NCBI RefSeq assembly: GCF_000002425.4
Contig: NC_037271.1
Location: 13,923,903-13,987,902 of the forward strand
Reading direction: 5' to 3'
Length of the DNA stretch: 64,000 nucleotides
Origin: Physcomitrium patens
Lineage: Eukaryota > Streptophyta > Bryopsida > Funariales > Funariaceae
In this document: positions 12,961 to 25,399 of the stretch, in pieces
Numbering within the stretch: the first letter of the stretch is position 1
Layout: the number at the start of each line of letters is the position of its first letter
Made by a program: the position numbers and the translations under genes
Notes under the pieces: model-generated
The model's database searches: none
What the model saw: only the letters and a program-made list of their open reading frames with translations
What the model was told of the DNA's origin: nothing

Positions 12961-13114
12961 AATATATCTTTAAAAAACTAAAACTAGTCATAAAAATAAA
13001 TAAAAACAAACAGTTGTAATGTTCAAATAATATAATAATTTCGAAGCACTGACTATGTTGTGAAAGTCTAAATTCATTTTTCAATTTATTTAATAATGCT
13101 CAACGGTATGAGCT

Positions 13115-13149
<35 letters not shown>

Positions 13150-13768
13150 CTATTAATTGATGAGTTTTATTAACAGTTAAAATAATTCAAGTTTGAATGA
13201 TTATAGTTTTTTTATGGTGTTGTAAGTATAGAAATTGAAGCTTAGTTAGCCTAAGTTTTAAATCAATATTTGATTACATACTAAAAATAATCATTGTCAG
13301 GCATGTAAATCAACCTCAAATTGCAAAGTTTCAAATTTTGAGTATGATTCTAAATAAATAAAATTATATACGTATATATAAGCCACATTTCTAAGAATAT
13401 TTTTTTGTCAAAATTTCATTTAAAAAATGCTACTAGTGTAAAAAGGATTAAAATAAATATATAGAAAAGATAAAATATATATACACACTAAATGCAAATC
13501 CAATGTTTACCTAATACAAATTACTTATCTATATTTGAAAAATTCATTAAAAATATCACATTGTTATGTACAATAAATAAATTAACATCAAATTCTATCT
13601 ATTATGTATCGTGTTTTTATTATTTTATTATTTTATTATTTTATTTATTTATTTTATTTTATTTATTTTTGTTATTAAAAATAATTCAATAACCAATTAA
13701 GTATTGCATTTATATGTATTATGTAAATTTGCATTAGTAGATACAATGTAAAATCTATGCATAATTTA

Positions 13769-13801
<33 letters not shown>

Positions 13802-14011
13802 CTAGATGTTTATAGTGTATATTTTTTAAATTATTATTAAAGTAGTTTTAAAAGCATAAGATTAAGGTTGATTATGATAAGTAATTATTTAATTCACCAC
13901 TTGCACATTAATTAATAACCAATATACTACTTTAAAAACTGTTTGTTAGAAATACTTTAAAAATAATATCTTTACTAATATAAACTATGGATAAAATTAT
14001 AAATATGACAA

Positions 14012-14053
<42 letters not shown>

Positions 14054-14180
14054 CCAAAATTTAGTGTTTCGTATGCAAAGTGCATATGTCATTAAGTATC
14101 AAACATAATTGTTTTTAATAATAATGAAGTAGGAAAAACTAGATTATGAGTTTTTTCCATAGAGCTCAAACTAATGAGTT

Positions 14181-14212
<32 letters not shown>

Positions 14213-14560
14213 ACAAACAAAAATGCTAACAGTAAACAATTCATTATTTATTTATTATTTTTTAGTAAATCTTATGTTTTAAAATAATGAATGTGTTATG
14301 AAATATTTTGAAGAAAATTTGAAATTATTACACTTTTAAGCAATAAAATATGTTTCTGTATTCCAAGGCAATTGATTCGTAGGGTGGAGGTAAATTTTGA
14401 TAGGCTTATTGTACAATACACTTTCTCAATATTCCTTCCAAATCACTATTTAATTTGATAAGACAAAATCTTTTCAAAGATAGACCAAGTATATAATTTA
14501 TGACATTAATGCTTACCATGTTTTCCAAAAGGATAAAAAAAACATCTTAATCCCATTAAA
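12961..14560. other. AT-rich spacer with microsatellites
   Basis: No gene is recognised. TA runs lie at 13119-13145, 13770-13799 and 14015-14051, and a 25-nt A run at 14181-14205. The A run could be the tail of a retroposed sequence, but no reverse transcriptase remnant or target duplication is visible. Confidence 0.6.
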
Positions 14561-14995
14561 CTAAAACTATCCCTGCACACCAAAAATAAATCAGGAATAG
14601 CTATCAGACTTTTGAGTGGGCGTCACGCCTTCTTTGTCCTGAACATTGCACGATATCCACCGTGCTCACAAGCTGGACAACTAGAATTTTCATGTTACAA
14701 CGATTGTTGGTGCTATCCAAGCTTTTCTTTTACCGCTACTTAGATGGTTGGCAATTCAAAGCTTTACAGCAGAACCAACTGTATCCCAAAGCTTGAGTAA
14801 ACTTGTACTCCACCAAATTTGCACTTCCTAGAGTTGGAAGGCTTCACCCATATTTGATATCTAGTGCAGTATGGACATCAAGAGCACTCTTCAACAACTA
14901 TTGCTGTTGTGATGGACGACTGCTTGCTTTTAAGGCACCCGGCAATTGGTCTCAGCCAACTCATGTCCTTTCCTGATAAAAGCACATGAAGAAAG

Positions 14996-17900
14996 TTACC
15001 AATACTCATCACCAAGGCCGCCATGGAGAAAGTGATACTCTGTTGCATATGGCACCCCCACACTGAAGAGAGCGGAAAAGACCGCCACAGCAAGGGCAAA
15101 CACAAGAAGAAGCCGATATGGATCGATCCCCTCGTTCAAAAGAAGAAATGACTCCATTACGTCATCGTCATTTTCGTCACTCACGTCTTCAACACGAACA
15201 TTAACTCGCACCAGAGGACAAGTGAGTAGGCCAAAGATCAATCCACTTATTGCTGCTCCCAGATGGGTCCTGCAATACATGCAAAGAAGCTACAATAAAA
15301 AATACAAGTATACAGCAACTGAAACACTAAGAAAGGTATAGACGAGGAACACAAAAGTAAGACCAGACTTTGATATTGTCCAAGTTCCTCCAGGCTTACA
15401 AAAAGAAATTTATTAGTTCATTACCTCCACTAAACCAGGTGGAGACTGGAGAGACCTACTTACCAATCGTCAACAGGGAAAGAGTTACATAATGCATAAG
15501 TGATAGCAGTAAAGATGACCACTTTCCGAATTATTTCACCAGCTACATCCAGACCAATAATATCTCGGTTGCGTAGTATATAGACCACCCAAGCAGCCAT
15601 TAAGGCAAAAATAGGACCCTGTCCAAACCAACAACACAACCAGATAGACGACATCGTTCAGAAAGGAAGCAAAGGATATAGGTGCAAAGAGCTGAAAATT
15701 AAAACGGGTAAGTTGCTTTCACTTTATCCGGATCTCTTCGATCCTCCAAAAAAAACAAGATTCATCTCTCGTATCGATAGCCAGACTTCAAGTAGACACA
15801 CATAGCTAGATCGAAGAAAATAGTGAGAATCTACACATGCAGACTACAACGAGGCTGAAGTAAAAACAACTTACAGAGCCGCCAACGGTGCCTTGAGGCG
15901 TGTGGAAGAAGCTCAAAAGATTACCATACAAACCGCCTAGTAGATATATCGCGGAAAATCCTAAAGTGCCAAAAGCACTTCCAACTGCTGGTCCAAATTC
16001 TAGCAACGCCCACGTGCTCAAACCTAAGTGCAAAAAGCCTGAATGCTGCATTCTCACCAAAATTTCGAAAAATCAAAAAAGATTTTAAAAATTGAGGAAA
16101 ATATTGATTCATCCAGGATATAACTCTCGTCCAAAATCCTGAAAGCAGTGTCTAAAGCGTAACAACAAGCAGGTTACCTCTCTCTGAACTGTCAACATGA
16201 CCTCTAATCTCTTGTCCACTCCGCAAATGAAATGTTAAGAGATAGTGAACACTACGATTCTACTTGAACATAACAATAAGTCTTTCAAAGTAATATGCTC
16301 CTAATAATCTGCTTCAAAAGAATAAATTAAAACATTAGTGCAAGTAATGTGCATATGGGTAAGTTAAAACAAAAACAGGGCGGCGACAATACTAACCAGA
16401 AACGTTGGGGTAATTAGACGCCACCACTCTCCATTTACAATCAACTCGTTAACTTTCGCTCCATACAGGTAAGGAAGAGAGGCATCTACCATACCGGGCA
16501 CCTCTTGTGGACTAGCCAAACCAAATAAGTATACTGCAACATTTAAAGCTACCAAGCCATTCCTGCAGGTACAAATGAATTTACATGAAGATCCTGTGCT
16601 TCAATTACCACGCTCAACTTGTAAGACAGAGATTCATCCTTTCATGCATCTGAACTAACACACAAGGAAGGCTATTTAAAAGCCTATAAAGAGTACAGAG
16701 CGTTGAGTACGCGGTAAGTTTTCCCACAGTAACTTGACGTTGTGGAAGAAACCATCACATGGTCAATCGACAACAAACACATAGTACAACTAAAAAGAGA
16801 CCAGTAAAACGATTTTAGAACTCACACAACATAAGAATTCGAATTGGCAGATTGCAAGCCCCAAGAGGATTCCTGCATGAAGTTGTCATCGTCTGCGGAC
16901 AAAAGTTTTCCCGACTCCACTTGTTGCTGAAGGGCCTTCTCCAACTCTTCCATAAATTCTCTATATTCTGCTTCCTCCTCCTCCCCTACAGTGATGTCCA
17001 ACTCACTAACAACCTTGATACTTACTTCTTTCTCGTCTTTGCCTATGGTCGGTTTGTCCTCTTCCACTACATTCTTTGTATTCTCGTAGGAGGTTGAAGC
17101 TGCAAATACGAGATATGCCACTCAGCACATTTTAGAGATAGGTTCGTTTTATCCATTCCAAATCAGAGGAAAAAAATAAATAGATAAATGATTTGGCAAG
17201 TGAATTAAGACCTTTCAGTAATGATAAGAAAGTAAAGGTCTTAAGCATGTTGAAAAACAACTTTCGGTTAGTTGAGGCATCCAACTACCACTGGTAGAAT
17301 GCAACCGCAACCAACAGAGACTTACTTTTTTCAGATTCACGGGGCCGTAGCTTGTCGAAGTATGCATCCAGTGCATTGAGTCCACCTGCACTATTTTTAT
17401 CATCACTTTCTACACGATCCTTCACCACGTTTCTTGCACCGAAATCTTGAGAAGTCTGACTGCCCATAACTGGCCCGCTACTGCCGGTTTTGGATTGCGA
17501 CACAGCTGCGGAAGCCCCATTTACTGTTCCTTGCGAATATGGTGTAGAGCTTGAGGGTTCTTCTCCTCTACTCGCATGGAGTTTGTCAAAGTAGGCATCC
17601 AGTGCACTCAAACTCTTCTTAACAGCCCATTCATCTGTCTCTGCAACATCCTCTTTGACTTCGATTGTAGAATTTACAGTTTCTTCCTCAACCGACCTGT
17701 CATCCAACTGTTCCGTTCGACTTGTTTGCAGACAATTCACAGGACCTGCAGGTAGTATTTGCCTCCTCCTGCTGTATGCACTGCGATACGTCAGACCTTC
17801 CGGGTCCGGCTGGGGGAACCTCAGACGATGTGCCCCACGAGTAACCCTTCGTTTTCTCACTTCAAAACTAATAATTTGCTCAGTCTGAGAGCCCAAGCTG

Positions 17901-18028
17901 TGATCATCCCTAAAGACTCTACAGGAAAAGTCCTTCAAATTGCTATTAGAATCAATAAACTGATGTGGAGGTTGAAGCTGTCGAATGTGACTAAAGAGCA
18001 CAGCCTGCATGCCATGCACCAGGGCCAT
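14996..18028 (-). CDS. Plastid rhomboid-like intramembrane serine protease (RBL9-like)
   Basis: Six exons on the minus strand: 18028-17326, 17099-16826, 16562-16397, 16045-15875, 15618-15464 and 15269-14996, all with GT..AG introns and consistent phases, giving 580 aa. Rhomboids cut transmembrane segments within the membrane. The catalytic serine is S438 in a GGSG motif, whose codon ends exon 4; the partner histidine is H492 (THLGAAISG). H382 and H387 lie in the expected transmembrane segment, followed by S391 where many rhomboids have the oxyanion asparagine. The N-terminal half looks like a basic plastid transit peptide followed by an acidic, low-complexity region. A nine-residue motif ALDAYFDKL occurs twice, at 142-150 and 219-227. 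The C-terminal part resembles Arabidopsis chloroplast RBL9, as I recall it. Plastid location is inferred. The first ATG was chosen; a 5' UTR intron ending CAG just before it is possible. Confidence 0.85.
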
Positions 18029-18102
18029 AGTTTCTGCACACGAATTGCACCAATTATCAGATCCTTAAGATTTGAGGATCATCTTTTCCAACCTTGCATC
18101 CT

Positions 18103-18234
18103 TCATAGTCGAAAGTTTAGTGGCGAGCGGGTCCGCATGCCCCGAATGCCTCTATAGCCATACCAGAGAAAAGCGATTCCAGCTATCTGCCACATCATGA
18201 CAAACCATGCATGTATGGTCAAAATTCTTCCCAT
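18103..18234 (-). CDS. Possible upstream ORF of the rhomboid gene (43 aa)
   Basis: A 43-codon frame ends about 75 nt upstream of the rhomboid ATG on the same strand. Its peptide has a hydrophobic stretch at about residues 9-27 (AWFVMMWQIAGIAFLWYGY) followed by an arginine-rich tail, the layout of a small membrane peptide. If the 5' leader is unspliced here, it could act as a translation-regulating upstream ORF. It could equally be chance or lie in a 5' UTR intron, because a CAG acceptor precedes the main ATG. Confidence 0.25.
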   Translation of the reverse strand: MGRILTIHAWFVMMWQIAGIAFLWYGYRGIRGMRTRSPLNFRL

Positions 18235-18845
18235 TGCTGAGTATTCAGCAACCGTGTGGCCAGACACCACCCAACAAGACGTAGACTACCTGGGTAATAC
18301 CATAACATTTAGACGAATATCGAGTACGCATACCGACGTCCACCACGAAAGTCCGAATTCCGGACTAAACAAGGTAGTGATGGAAATGTAGAATTTATAG
18401 CTAAACATTTACATGAAAGGGAAAACGACTCTCTCACTCACATGCAAAAATCGGCGTAGTCTTGAAAAATTAGAAATTAGAGAATCTCGAGCGAGGAAGA
18501 AATGCAATAGCAGAGCCCAATTGTCAAAAATGCATCCTCAAAGAAAAGAGGAAAGTTTGAAACAATACAGTCCAGCTCAAAATCACACCACAGATCACCA
18601 ACGCGGCGCCATACCTCTTTTGCTATGGAAAACAAAACGACAACCCCATAACCAGCATAGAGGACGTCATCTGCTGCGGCGACCTAAGCAGAACAGAGTA
18701 AAACTGGAAAAAGAAAAAATGCGAGGTCTCACTACGGGTTTAGAACAGGACGGACCATCAACCAGAACAGCCGAAATCCAATCCAGGGACCGAATTCTGC
18801 AAAATGTTGCAACCCACCTAAAGCATAATTCGCCTGAGTTACCAT

Positions 18846-19023
18846 CTACAGTCTAATATCATATCCTGGCTTGTGCAATCTTGTGTCATAGTCACCACTC
18901 TTTGAGCTTCTGGATGAATGCTGAAGCTGGAAATGAGGATTTACTAAATTTTGCCGATTCATTTGATGAATGTGGTGATGAATGAGCTGGTTGGCTGCTT
19001 TTGCTTCTGGGTTCACCCATTGT
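18846..19023 (-). CDS. Candidate terminal exon of an unidentified gene
   Basis: On the minus strand, a pyrimidine-rich CAG acceptor is followed by a 58-codon open frame ending in TAG at 18846-18848. The encoded tail is rich in Q, N, H and S (QWVNPEAKAANQLIHHHIHQ, then a serine-rich part ending KPGYDIRL). No domain is recognised. Upstream exons were not found. It may belong to the same gene as the exons at 20012-20586, but an in-frame stop at 20012 argues against a simple join. Confidence 0.25.
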
Positions 19024-20011
19024 CTGACAGAAAAGTATCACACCAGGGCGATATTTAGCTCGAGAGGTCAAGGCCTATCACCGTGTCGCTGATGAGTGAG
19101 CTTTTCCGAGGCTGTGTTTCTTGTGGCGCATCAGTTACTCACGCATGTCTGATGGTGACTCCTCTAAACAAGACCCCAATTGTGCTTGTGCTTCAGCGAC
19201 GCAACCAATATTCCATGTGGCTTAGAATGGGGAAGAGGATAACAAGTATGGGCGTGTGGGCCCACTGTGCCCAGGTTCATTGGTGAAGGCATTTATGCAC
19301 TTGTCATCAGGATAAGGGAAGAAGTCTTTCAAAATAAAAAACTTCCATCGACAGCCTATTCTCGAAATCTTGTTGGTTTCGTGCGTAGCCAGCTGCGGGG
19401 TCCATCCACTTTACGTAGCGGACTGTCTACTGGACGTGTGGAGAGTTTGTTGCATTTGGTCTCCGAAGAGTCCCTGGAGTTTAAAGTGGTGGAAATTCTT
19501 CAAGGTTGCGATCCCGAAGATGATGGGTGTTGAATCCAGCAACAGAAGCCGAATCCCCTCCCCGCCCATTGGTAGGCCATGAGTCCCTCACGAAATTGAA
19601 CATTGTTTTCAACCGACGTTACTTTCCTCTCTACTTTGCTATATGTAAAAATTCATGTAGAGTGAACTTGAATAATCTTCTGAAGTGATTGATTAGATGA
19701 CCCAATTTTCTGGGGCATCTGACCATACTGCGATGTAAAATTTGTGGGGAGGTGATGGTGTTGACCCCAGCGAAGAGAAAACTGGTTTTCAAATTACTAA
19801 AATCTACGCCACAAGTTTTATACCACTGAAGAAAAAGCACGAAACAAATTCGCCGCGAGAAAAAAATGAAAATAAATTCAGTCACAACGAGTTCTTAACT
19901 TCTTAACTGGAAGTTTACTTTTGATACTTTTAAGAGAAACTATTTAGATCGATTCTTGAGGTATCTATTTTTTATGTCTTGAAAAATTAAGAAGCTTAAT
20001 GACAATGAAAC

Positions 20012-20586
20012 TCATCGCATCGCATCCACAATCGCCGACATAATCTCTTTGACTTGACAAATGGGGAGAAGTGGCTGATATTGAAAGCCTTGCTCAGCCT
20101 TCGGAGGTCGACGAGCTTGCATAGATCGCCGATTTGTCGCTCCATCATGAAAGCAAACCTGATATCCTTCATCAAAACTCTGTACAAAAGTACAATTAAT
20201 CACACGATCCAAACAAGAATCTCATATGTGACACACACACACATACACATCATTCCAGAGGGCTGTTGTCGTCACAGTTGTTTAAGGGCGTGCTGCAGCC
20301 TCCCTTGAACACCGTCACAGAACCATTTCAAGGGGTGACAGTTTTGATGGTGGGCTTCATTTAATAGATCTCCGCCTGCGCTCCATCTCTACTGCTATTT
20401 TTCTCGCCTATCACCACGTCACCTTGATTTGAAACATAGCACCAATGAGATTAATTGCAGAGTTATTGAACCGACCTGGGTCTAGTTTGGAAGTATGAAG
20501 AGCTTGTGGGCTCCATTGAATTAAAGAATTCGCATTGTTACACTCAATCTCATACCTGTAACGACTCCTGCCGCCTCTTACAATCC
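20012..20586 (-). CDS. Candidate last two exons of an unidentified gene
   Basis: On the minus strand, a 31-nt exon (20586-20556) lies between a CTCTCCAG acceptor and a GTATGA donor and keeps one frame with a second exon (20179-20012) that follows GTACAG and ends in TGA. The second exon gives 55 residues, beginning SFDEGYQVCFHDG and ending EIMSAIVDAMR. I do not recognise the family. Splice sites and frame agree, but the upstream exons, expected to the right, could not be traced. Confidence 0.3.
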
Positions 20587-20619
20587 CTGGAGAGAAAGAA
20601 GACATCTCTATTGGAGTCA

Positions 20620-22600
20620 TAAAGCACCCTTAAATAAGCAGAAATTCCCACTTCTATACTCATATTCACAGCAATTTGAGTACTGTCTTGAATCAGATAA
20701 GTAAGCTTCTTGATGCTTTCAAGTCATGATTCATCTGTCTAGATGATCCGTAGTCAGGCAATTCCGAGGGTAAATGAACCATCTTAAGGGCCTTCAACAG
20801 TGCAAGATCACATTAGATTACATCGGGGGCCTCAATCTCTCACGATCCAATCTCTTTCCTGACAGCACCCATGATCTTGTCCTTAGCGTTCTTAGCAGCA
20901 TTCTCTCCTGTTCTGCTTGCCATAATAGGCAGTTGCTAACCGAAAACTTTAATTAATTAGTTTAAAACAAATGAAACAGTAGATGACTGAAGATGAACAT
21001 GAACTCTCAAAGCCACTGGGTTGCCCACACCACTCCTTCCAGAAAACAAAAATAGCTGTAAAGCAGAAAAATAACACAGAAAATCCGACTTGGTATAGCA
21101 GAGAATCTGCTGCATCCATCCCACTACTGAACTGTCGGATTATGCTCCTTTCCTTCTGCAACACTAAAGTTACAAGCATAGCACACGAAGACCCAATTCT
21201 TTTAGCAAGCGTAATACGCAACTATGGATCAGACACATGAGCATGGAGACCCAAATTGTCTACTGTCCAATAAACCAGGTTCAGCAATTTCCACCCCAAT
21301 CAAGTGCAGGAAGAGAGAGGTCGCAGTAAATCTGCAACAGTGAATCTAATTAAAAAGTTTGAAAAGGTTGAGCTCGGAATGTAACTGCTCTGAGAGAAAA
21401 GACAGTGCCTAAAAGGCTACCTCAAGATGATTGTCCTGCATCGAATTTAACCACTAGTCCCGCACTATCATGTCAGACGTGTCTCCCTCTCTATCCTTCT
21501 CGATTCTCCTCCCTGCACTTCCTTGCAGCAAAGCGTGCTTGCTTCGCATCACTTACACACGCACACAGGTTGATGCAAACTATACGCAGAGCCATCGCAC
21601 ACTAGCACAACTTCACTCCCACAAACATCAACTTAAATGTGACAACAGTCGCCAGAATCTCGTCACCCAGCTCATCGTGACAGCAAATAATACTTGCAAC
21701 AAGAGGCCTCACCACCGACACTGCCAACAGTTTGACTGTATCACCCCAAGAACACGTGATGCAAAACGGTAATGGTACGACCATGTCCTGGAAACGAAAA
21801 TGAGGATTTCGGAATGCTACAGAATCAGCAGCAGCAGCAGCACTGTCCCGCTTCCCATCACGAAAAAGCTGCTCCATTATGGAACCGGGATGGCTGGGAA
21901 GAGATGTGCAATGTGATGTGGGGAGCGGCATTATTGGGGCATGATGCGGCGGTCTCTCATGCTGGGTACTGTGGGGGGCATTCAGGTGAGGGCGATGCCA
22001 TTGAATCAGCTTGCACTCTCACCGTATCCGTTGCAAGCGCAGCAACATCAGCACCGCCTGCATCTACTCATTCATTGCGTCAAAATCACTCACTCTCTTT
22101 CTGTCTTTCGCTCTCTCTCTCTCTGGGCGTCTGTTTGTCTGTGTAAGTGTGTGCGCACAGGATTTGAACTGTTTCTGCAGGATGTGAACTGTTGGTCGGT
22201 AAAACAATTGGAGTGGGACGGCAAATTAAGCAAAAGCCGCATCATGCCTAATCACCAGTTTATCTCCTCCACTTCCACACTTCAGAATCACTCACTGTCT
22301 GTCTGTCTGTCTGTCTCTCTCTCGCTCGATCTCTCTCTGGCTGTCTGCGTATTTGTATGCTCTGTGTTTACCACTTTTCATCATCCATTTCGAACTGTTG
22401 TCTTGTCATGAGTTTTCTGCAGCCTCTTGTCATTCATTAGCGTTGCAAGTATTGTTCTTCTGAGTTTTTTTTTTGACGATGTGGTTTTAATGTCTGTTGC
22501 TGATGGTTGTGTGAGTGATATGAGTTGATGCTCCAAAAAGAATGATGCAACACTAGTATTCAAAAGCAAGAGCATGAGTCGAAGCACAGACTAGATGGAG
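20620..22600. other. Island edge with CT-rich tracts, no gene assigned
   Basis: A minus-strand frame at 21602-21931 begins with a short plausible stretch containing a run of five alanines but shows no domain; it could be a first exon of a minus-strand gene. CT/CTGT-rich tracts at about 22090-22130 and 22290-22340 resemble plant promoter or 5' UTR sequence. Nothing firmer can be supported. Confidence 0.4.
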
Positions 22601-22905
22601 AAGAGCAGTACACAATATCGGAATGATTGTGTTAAAATATTAAAAAATTTAATTTGCAAAATCCGCATGGTTTATGACATTGTTTGACAAAATTCTAGGA
22701 GAATTTAATTTAACCATTACCTGGACTTGTTTTTCTCAAGGTTCCATAAAAACAGTCCAAACTTTTATTTGTTTAAATGTAGAGAAAGATTGTGTGGTTC
22801 TTCTTGAAAAATCTACATTATTTGTAATGACATTTACAAAAAGCATTTGAAGAACAAGTATCTACAGCAAATTATAGGTGAAAATTTGAACATTGAAGTT
22901 TATAA

Positions 22906-22940
<35 letters not shown>

Positions 22941-23889
22941 CATACTTTTATACATAGCTTCTCAAATCAAACTAATTAAATCAAAATCATATTAATTTAT
23001 ATAAATAAATCAATAAAATAATTATATTTCTATATAAAATATATATATATATATATATATATTTTATAATAAATACCATTATATATATACATATATATAT
23101 AGCCTAAAAACTATATGTAGTTTATTTTTTAGATTTTACGTGATTAATTTTAATAATTGTGAATGTCAAGGTATGGTGGAGCTTATGATAAAGCTGTATT
23201 AAATCTAAGATTTTGTATTTCACTATTGCAAAGGTGGACATGCAAGTGCAGCTTTGGCCACATTATAGGATTAAACCTCTAATATAATAGCTGAGACTTA
23301 GTACACAAATTTGAGAATTTATTTATTTATTTATTTGATTAAAAATAGCAATATATATTACAAAAGAATATAAAAGAGTGAATAATTCTAATTTAAAGGA
23401 CTTAAGCAAAAGCCTAATATGCTTAGAAATAAATTAGTTCTTTGCATAGATCTCATAGAAGTGAATAAAATGCTTAGTTCTTATAGCATTCTTAGAATCA
23501 AGAATAAATCATACTCTATCAAATCCTTGCCAAGTACATCTCTCTCTAATAGTCTTCCTAAAAGCTACATTATACTACTAATTTGTATTGCATTACAAGA
23601 AATATTCATCTATAAAGATATAATAAGCAAAGACATTATTAGATTATTTCAAATATATATTTTATTATTAGGTAATAAAATAAAGTCAATTTATAACTAT
23701 AGAAGCAAGAATTAAATAAATACAATTGATTGTGTCTAAATTGATAAATATTTTGGTTAAAAATATTTATATTTATATTTAAATATTAATTTTGATATGC
23801 ATATCTATGATCTTATATGAAAATTTTAAAAGAACATGTATATAAAAATAATTTTGGATTTCAAATGACTTAATGATGAAATAAAAATA
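22600..23889. other. AT-rich DNA, no gene recognised
   Basis: Contains TA runs at 22909-22945 and 23038-23062. A 98-aa plus-strand frame at 23419-23715 is rich in I, L, S and K with no motif I recognise; it is probably chance in AT-rich sequence or a very old element. Confidence 0.5.
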
Positions 23890-24510
23890 TGCTTAACTAA
23901 GTTAGACATGTGTTGAATGACATATAGAATGCTGCTGCATTGTGCCTTAATTAGATATTAGATATAAAGACAAGAATAAACCTTCTTTATTCTTGTTAAT
24001 TTCTTTTTTTACTTCTAATTTAGTTTCAAAAGTTTGTAGCTTTCTTGTATTTTGAAATAGTTATTCTTGTCTTTTGCAACTTCATCATCAACTCCAAATC
24101 ATGTTAGTTCTCATATAATAGAACATTATTCAAACATTAGAAATAAAAAATTAGCTTATTTGAGAAGTTTGATGGCATAAGATTTAAGTTTTGAGGATTC
24201 ATCAATCAAATACAACTAGTGATTTAACTTTAATCTCAAAGTTATCTAACTCTAAGATCACAAGTTAGGTTTATTAGAACGTTATTTTTAAGTTAAGTTT
24301 TATCATTATTTTTATCTTTTTTTATATAATATGATCTAATATTAAATAATTTATAAGATTTTTGATAAAATATTTATGTGTATTTAAAAAACATGATATA
24401 ATTCATGTTACAATCAACAAGACTTGCATTTTATATCAAAATAATTGTTTAGTGTCACTATATACTTTATAATTTTAACAACTTGCAACTTATATTAATT
24501 AGAATGGTAT
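23890..24510 (+). mobile_element. Decayed family-1 chromovirus copy A: LTR end and gag start
   Basis: 23890 to about 24070 matches the downstream half of the family-1 LTR. From about 24140 the translation retains the gag pattern 'EKFDG..FKF.GFINQ', as in the minus-strand family-1 gag near 38060-38110. The copy stops at the left target site of the family-2 element and continues at 32380, then at 39107. It is the oldest visible layer of this part of the nest. Confidence 0.65.
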
Positions 24511-24839
24511 TGTCACGAATTTAGAATACTGACCAGAAATCTAAACAAGAAGCTCAAGAAGAATTGGCAAGAACTTGATTAATCAGATGAGTATAAGAAC
24601 AACACTAGAGAGGTGAGCTAGAGCTCCAAGAGATGTATTATCGAGACTGAGGATCCCCTCAGTCTCAGTTCTTATATATACTATAAACTAGGAAGCTTCT
24701 CAAGTAACTTCCACAAACTAGGAAGCTTCTCAAGTAGTTTCCACAATCTATGAAGCTTCTTAAGTAGTTTCTACAAACTACAAAGCTTCTCTAGAACCTT
24801 CTAAAATCTTCTATAATTTTAGAGTATATGTCCTTGATA
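24511..24839 (-). repeat. 3' LTR of family-2 element
   Basis: 329 bp. It contains four 30-bp tandem units (starting near 24691, 24721, 24751 and 24781), a TATA run at 24673-24680 and an inverted repeat like that of the 5' LTR. It is exactly 30 bp (one unit) shorter than the 359-bp partner. On the minus strand this is the downstream LTR. Confidence 0.9.
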
Positions 24840-24840
24840 T

Positions 24841-24857
24841 GACCCCTCCCCTTTTTT
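24841..24857 (-). promoter_or_regulatory. Polypurine tract of family-2 element
   Basis: Reads AAAAAAGGGGAGGGG on the minus strand directly beside the 3' LTR, the place where plus-strand DNA priming begins in LTR retrotransposons. Confidence 0.8.
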
Positions 24858-25399
24858 AGCTTCAAGGTCTTCGAGAAGCACTTCTATTGCGAGTTAGTAC
24901 CAACGTAAGAAGTTGAAAATTTGTCGCATAGTATCTATAATATACTCCAATTGTTGTTTGTGTGGTAAGTAGTTCATTGGTCCTTGTAACCAACAATAGT
25001 GTCCTACACCTTCAATTTTTGACTAGGCATGAACTTCCGTGTCTTCATTGTAAAAATGCTGCACAAACACTCCTTTGGGAAGATCACCGTAGGCAGGTTC
25101 TACCTCAAACACAATCACTAGCGACCTGTTACTAGGTATCATCCATCATCTTTGTGGTACAGGCGGTTCTTCATCTCGAAGTCGTCTTCGTGAAATACTT
25201 GGTTGAGAAGACATAACTAGTATGGTATCTATCTCTTGGCTATCCATATCACACTGAAAAATACAAGCACTAAACATGGAAGAATAGGCTCAGATTACAA
25301 ATTTATAGTCTCTAATTATATCTTTTAGAGGTTCATTCTCCGCCTTCTTTGTAAGGCTAAGAATTAAGAGACTTCAAGGAGAAAGAACTTCACTGAAAA

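Noticed and set aside
14181-14205. A LINE or SINE tail
   Set aside because: Only the A run is present; no reverse transcriptase remnant, RNA polymerase III boxes or flanking duplication were found.
19267-19582. Overlapping plus-strand frames of 88 and 70 codons
   Set aside because: No domain and no supporting splice sites; nearby tentative exons lie on the other strand.
23419-23715. A 98-codon frame in AT-rich DNA
   Set aside because: Low-complexity I/L/S/K composition without any motif; too weak to call a gene.
24691-24810. Regular 30-bp repeats resembling a CRISPR array
   Set aside because: Units are directly adjacent without unique spacers and lie inside an LTR that has a duplicate partner.
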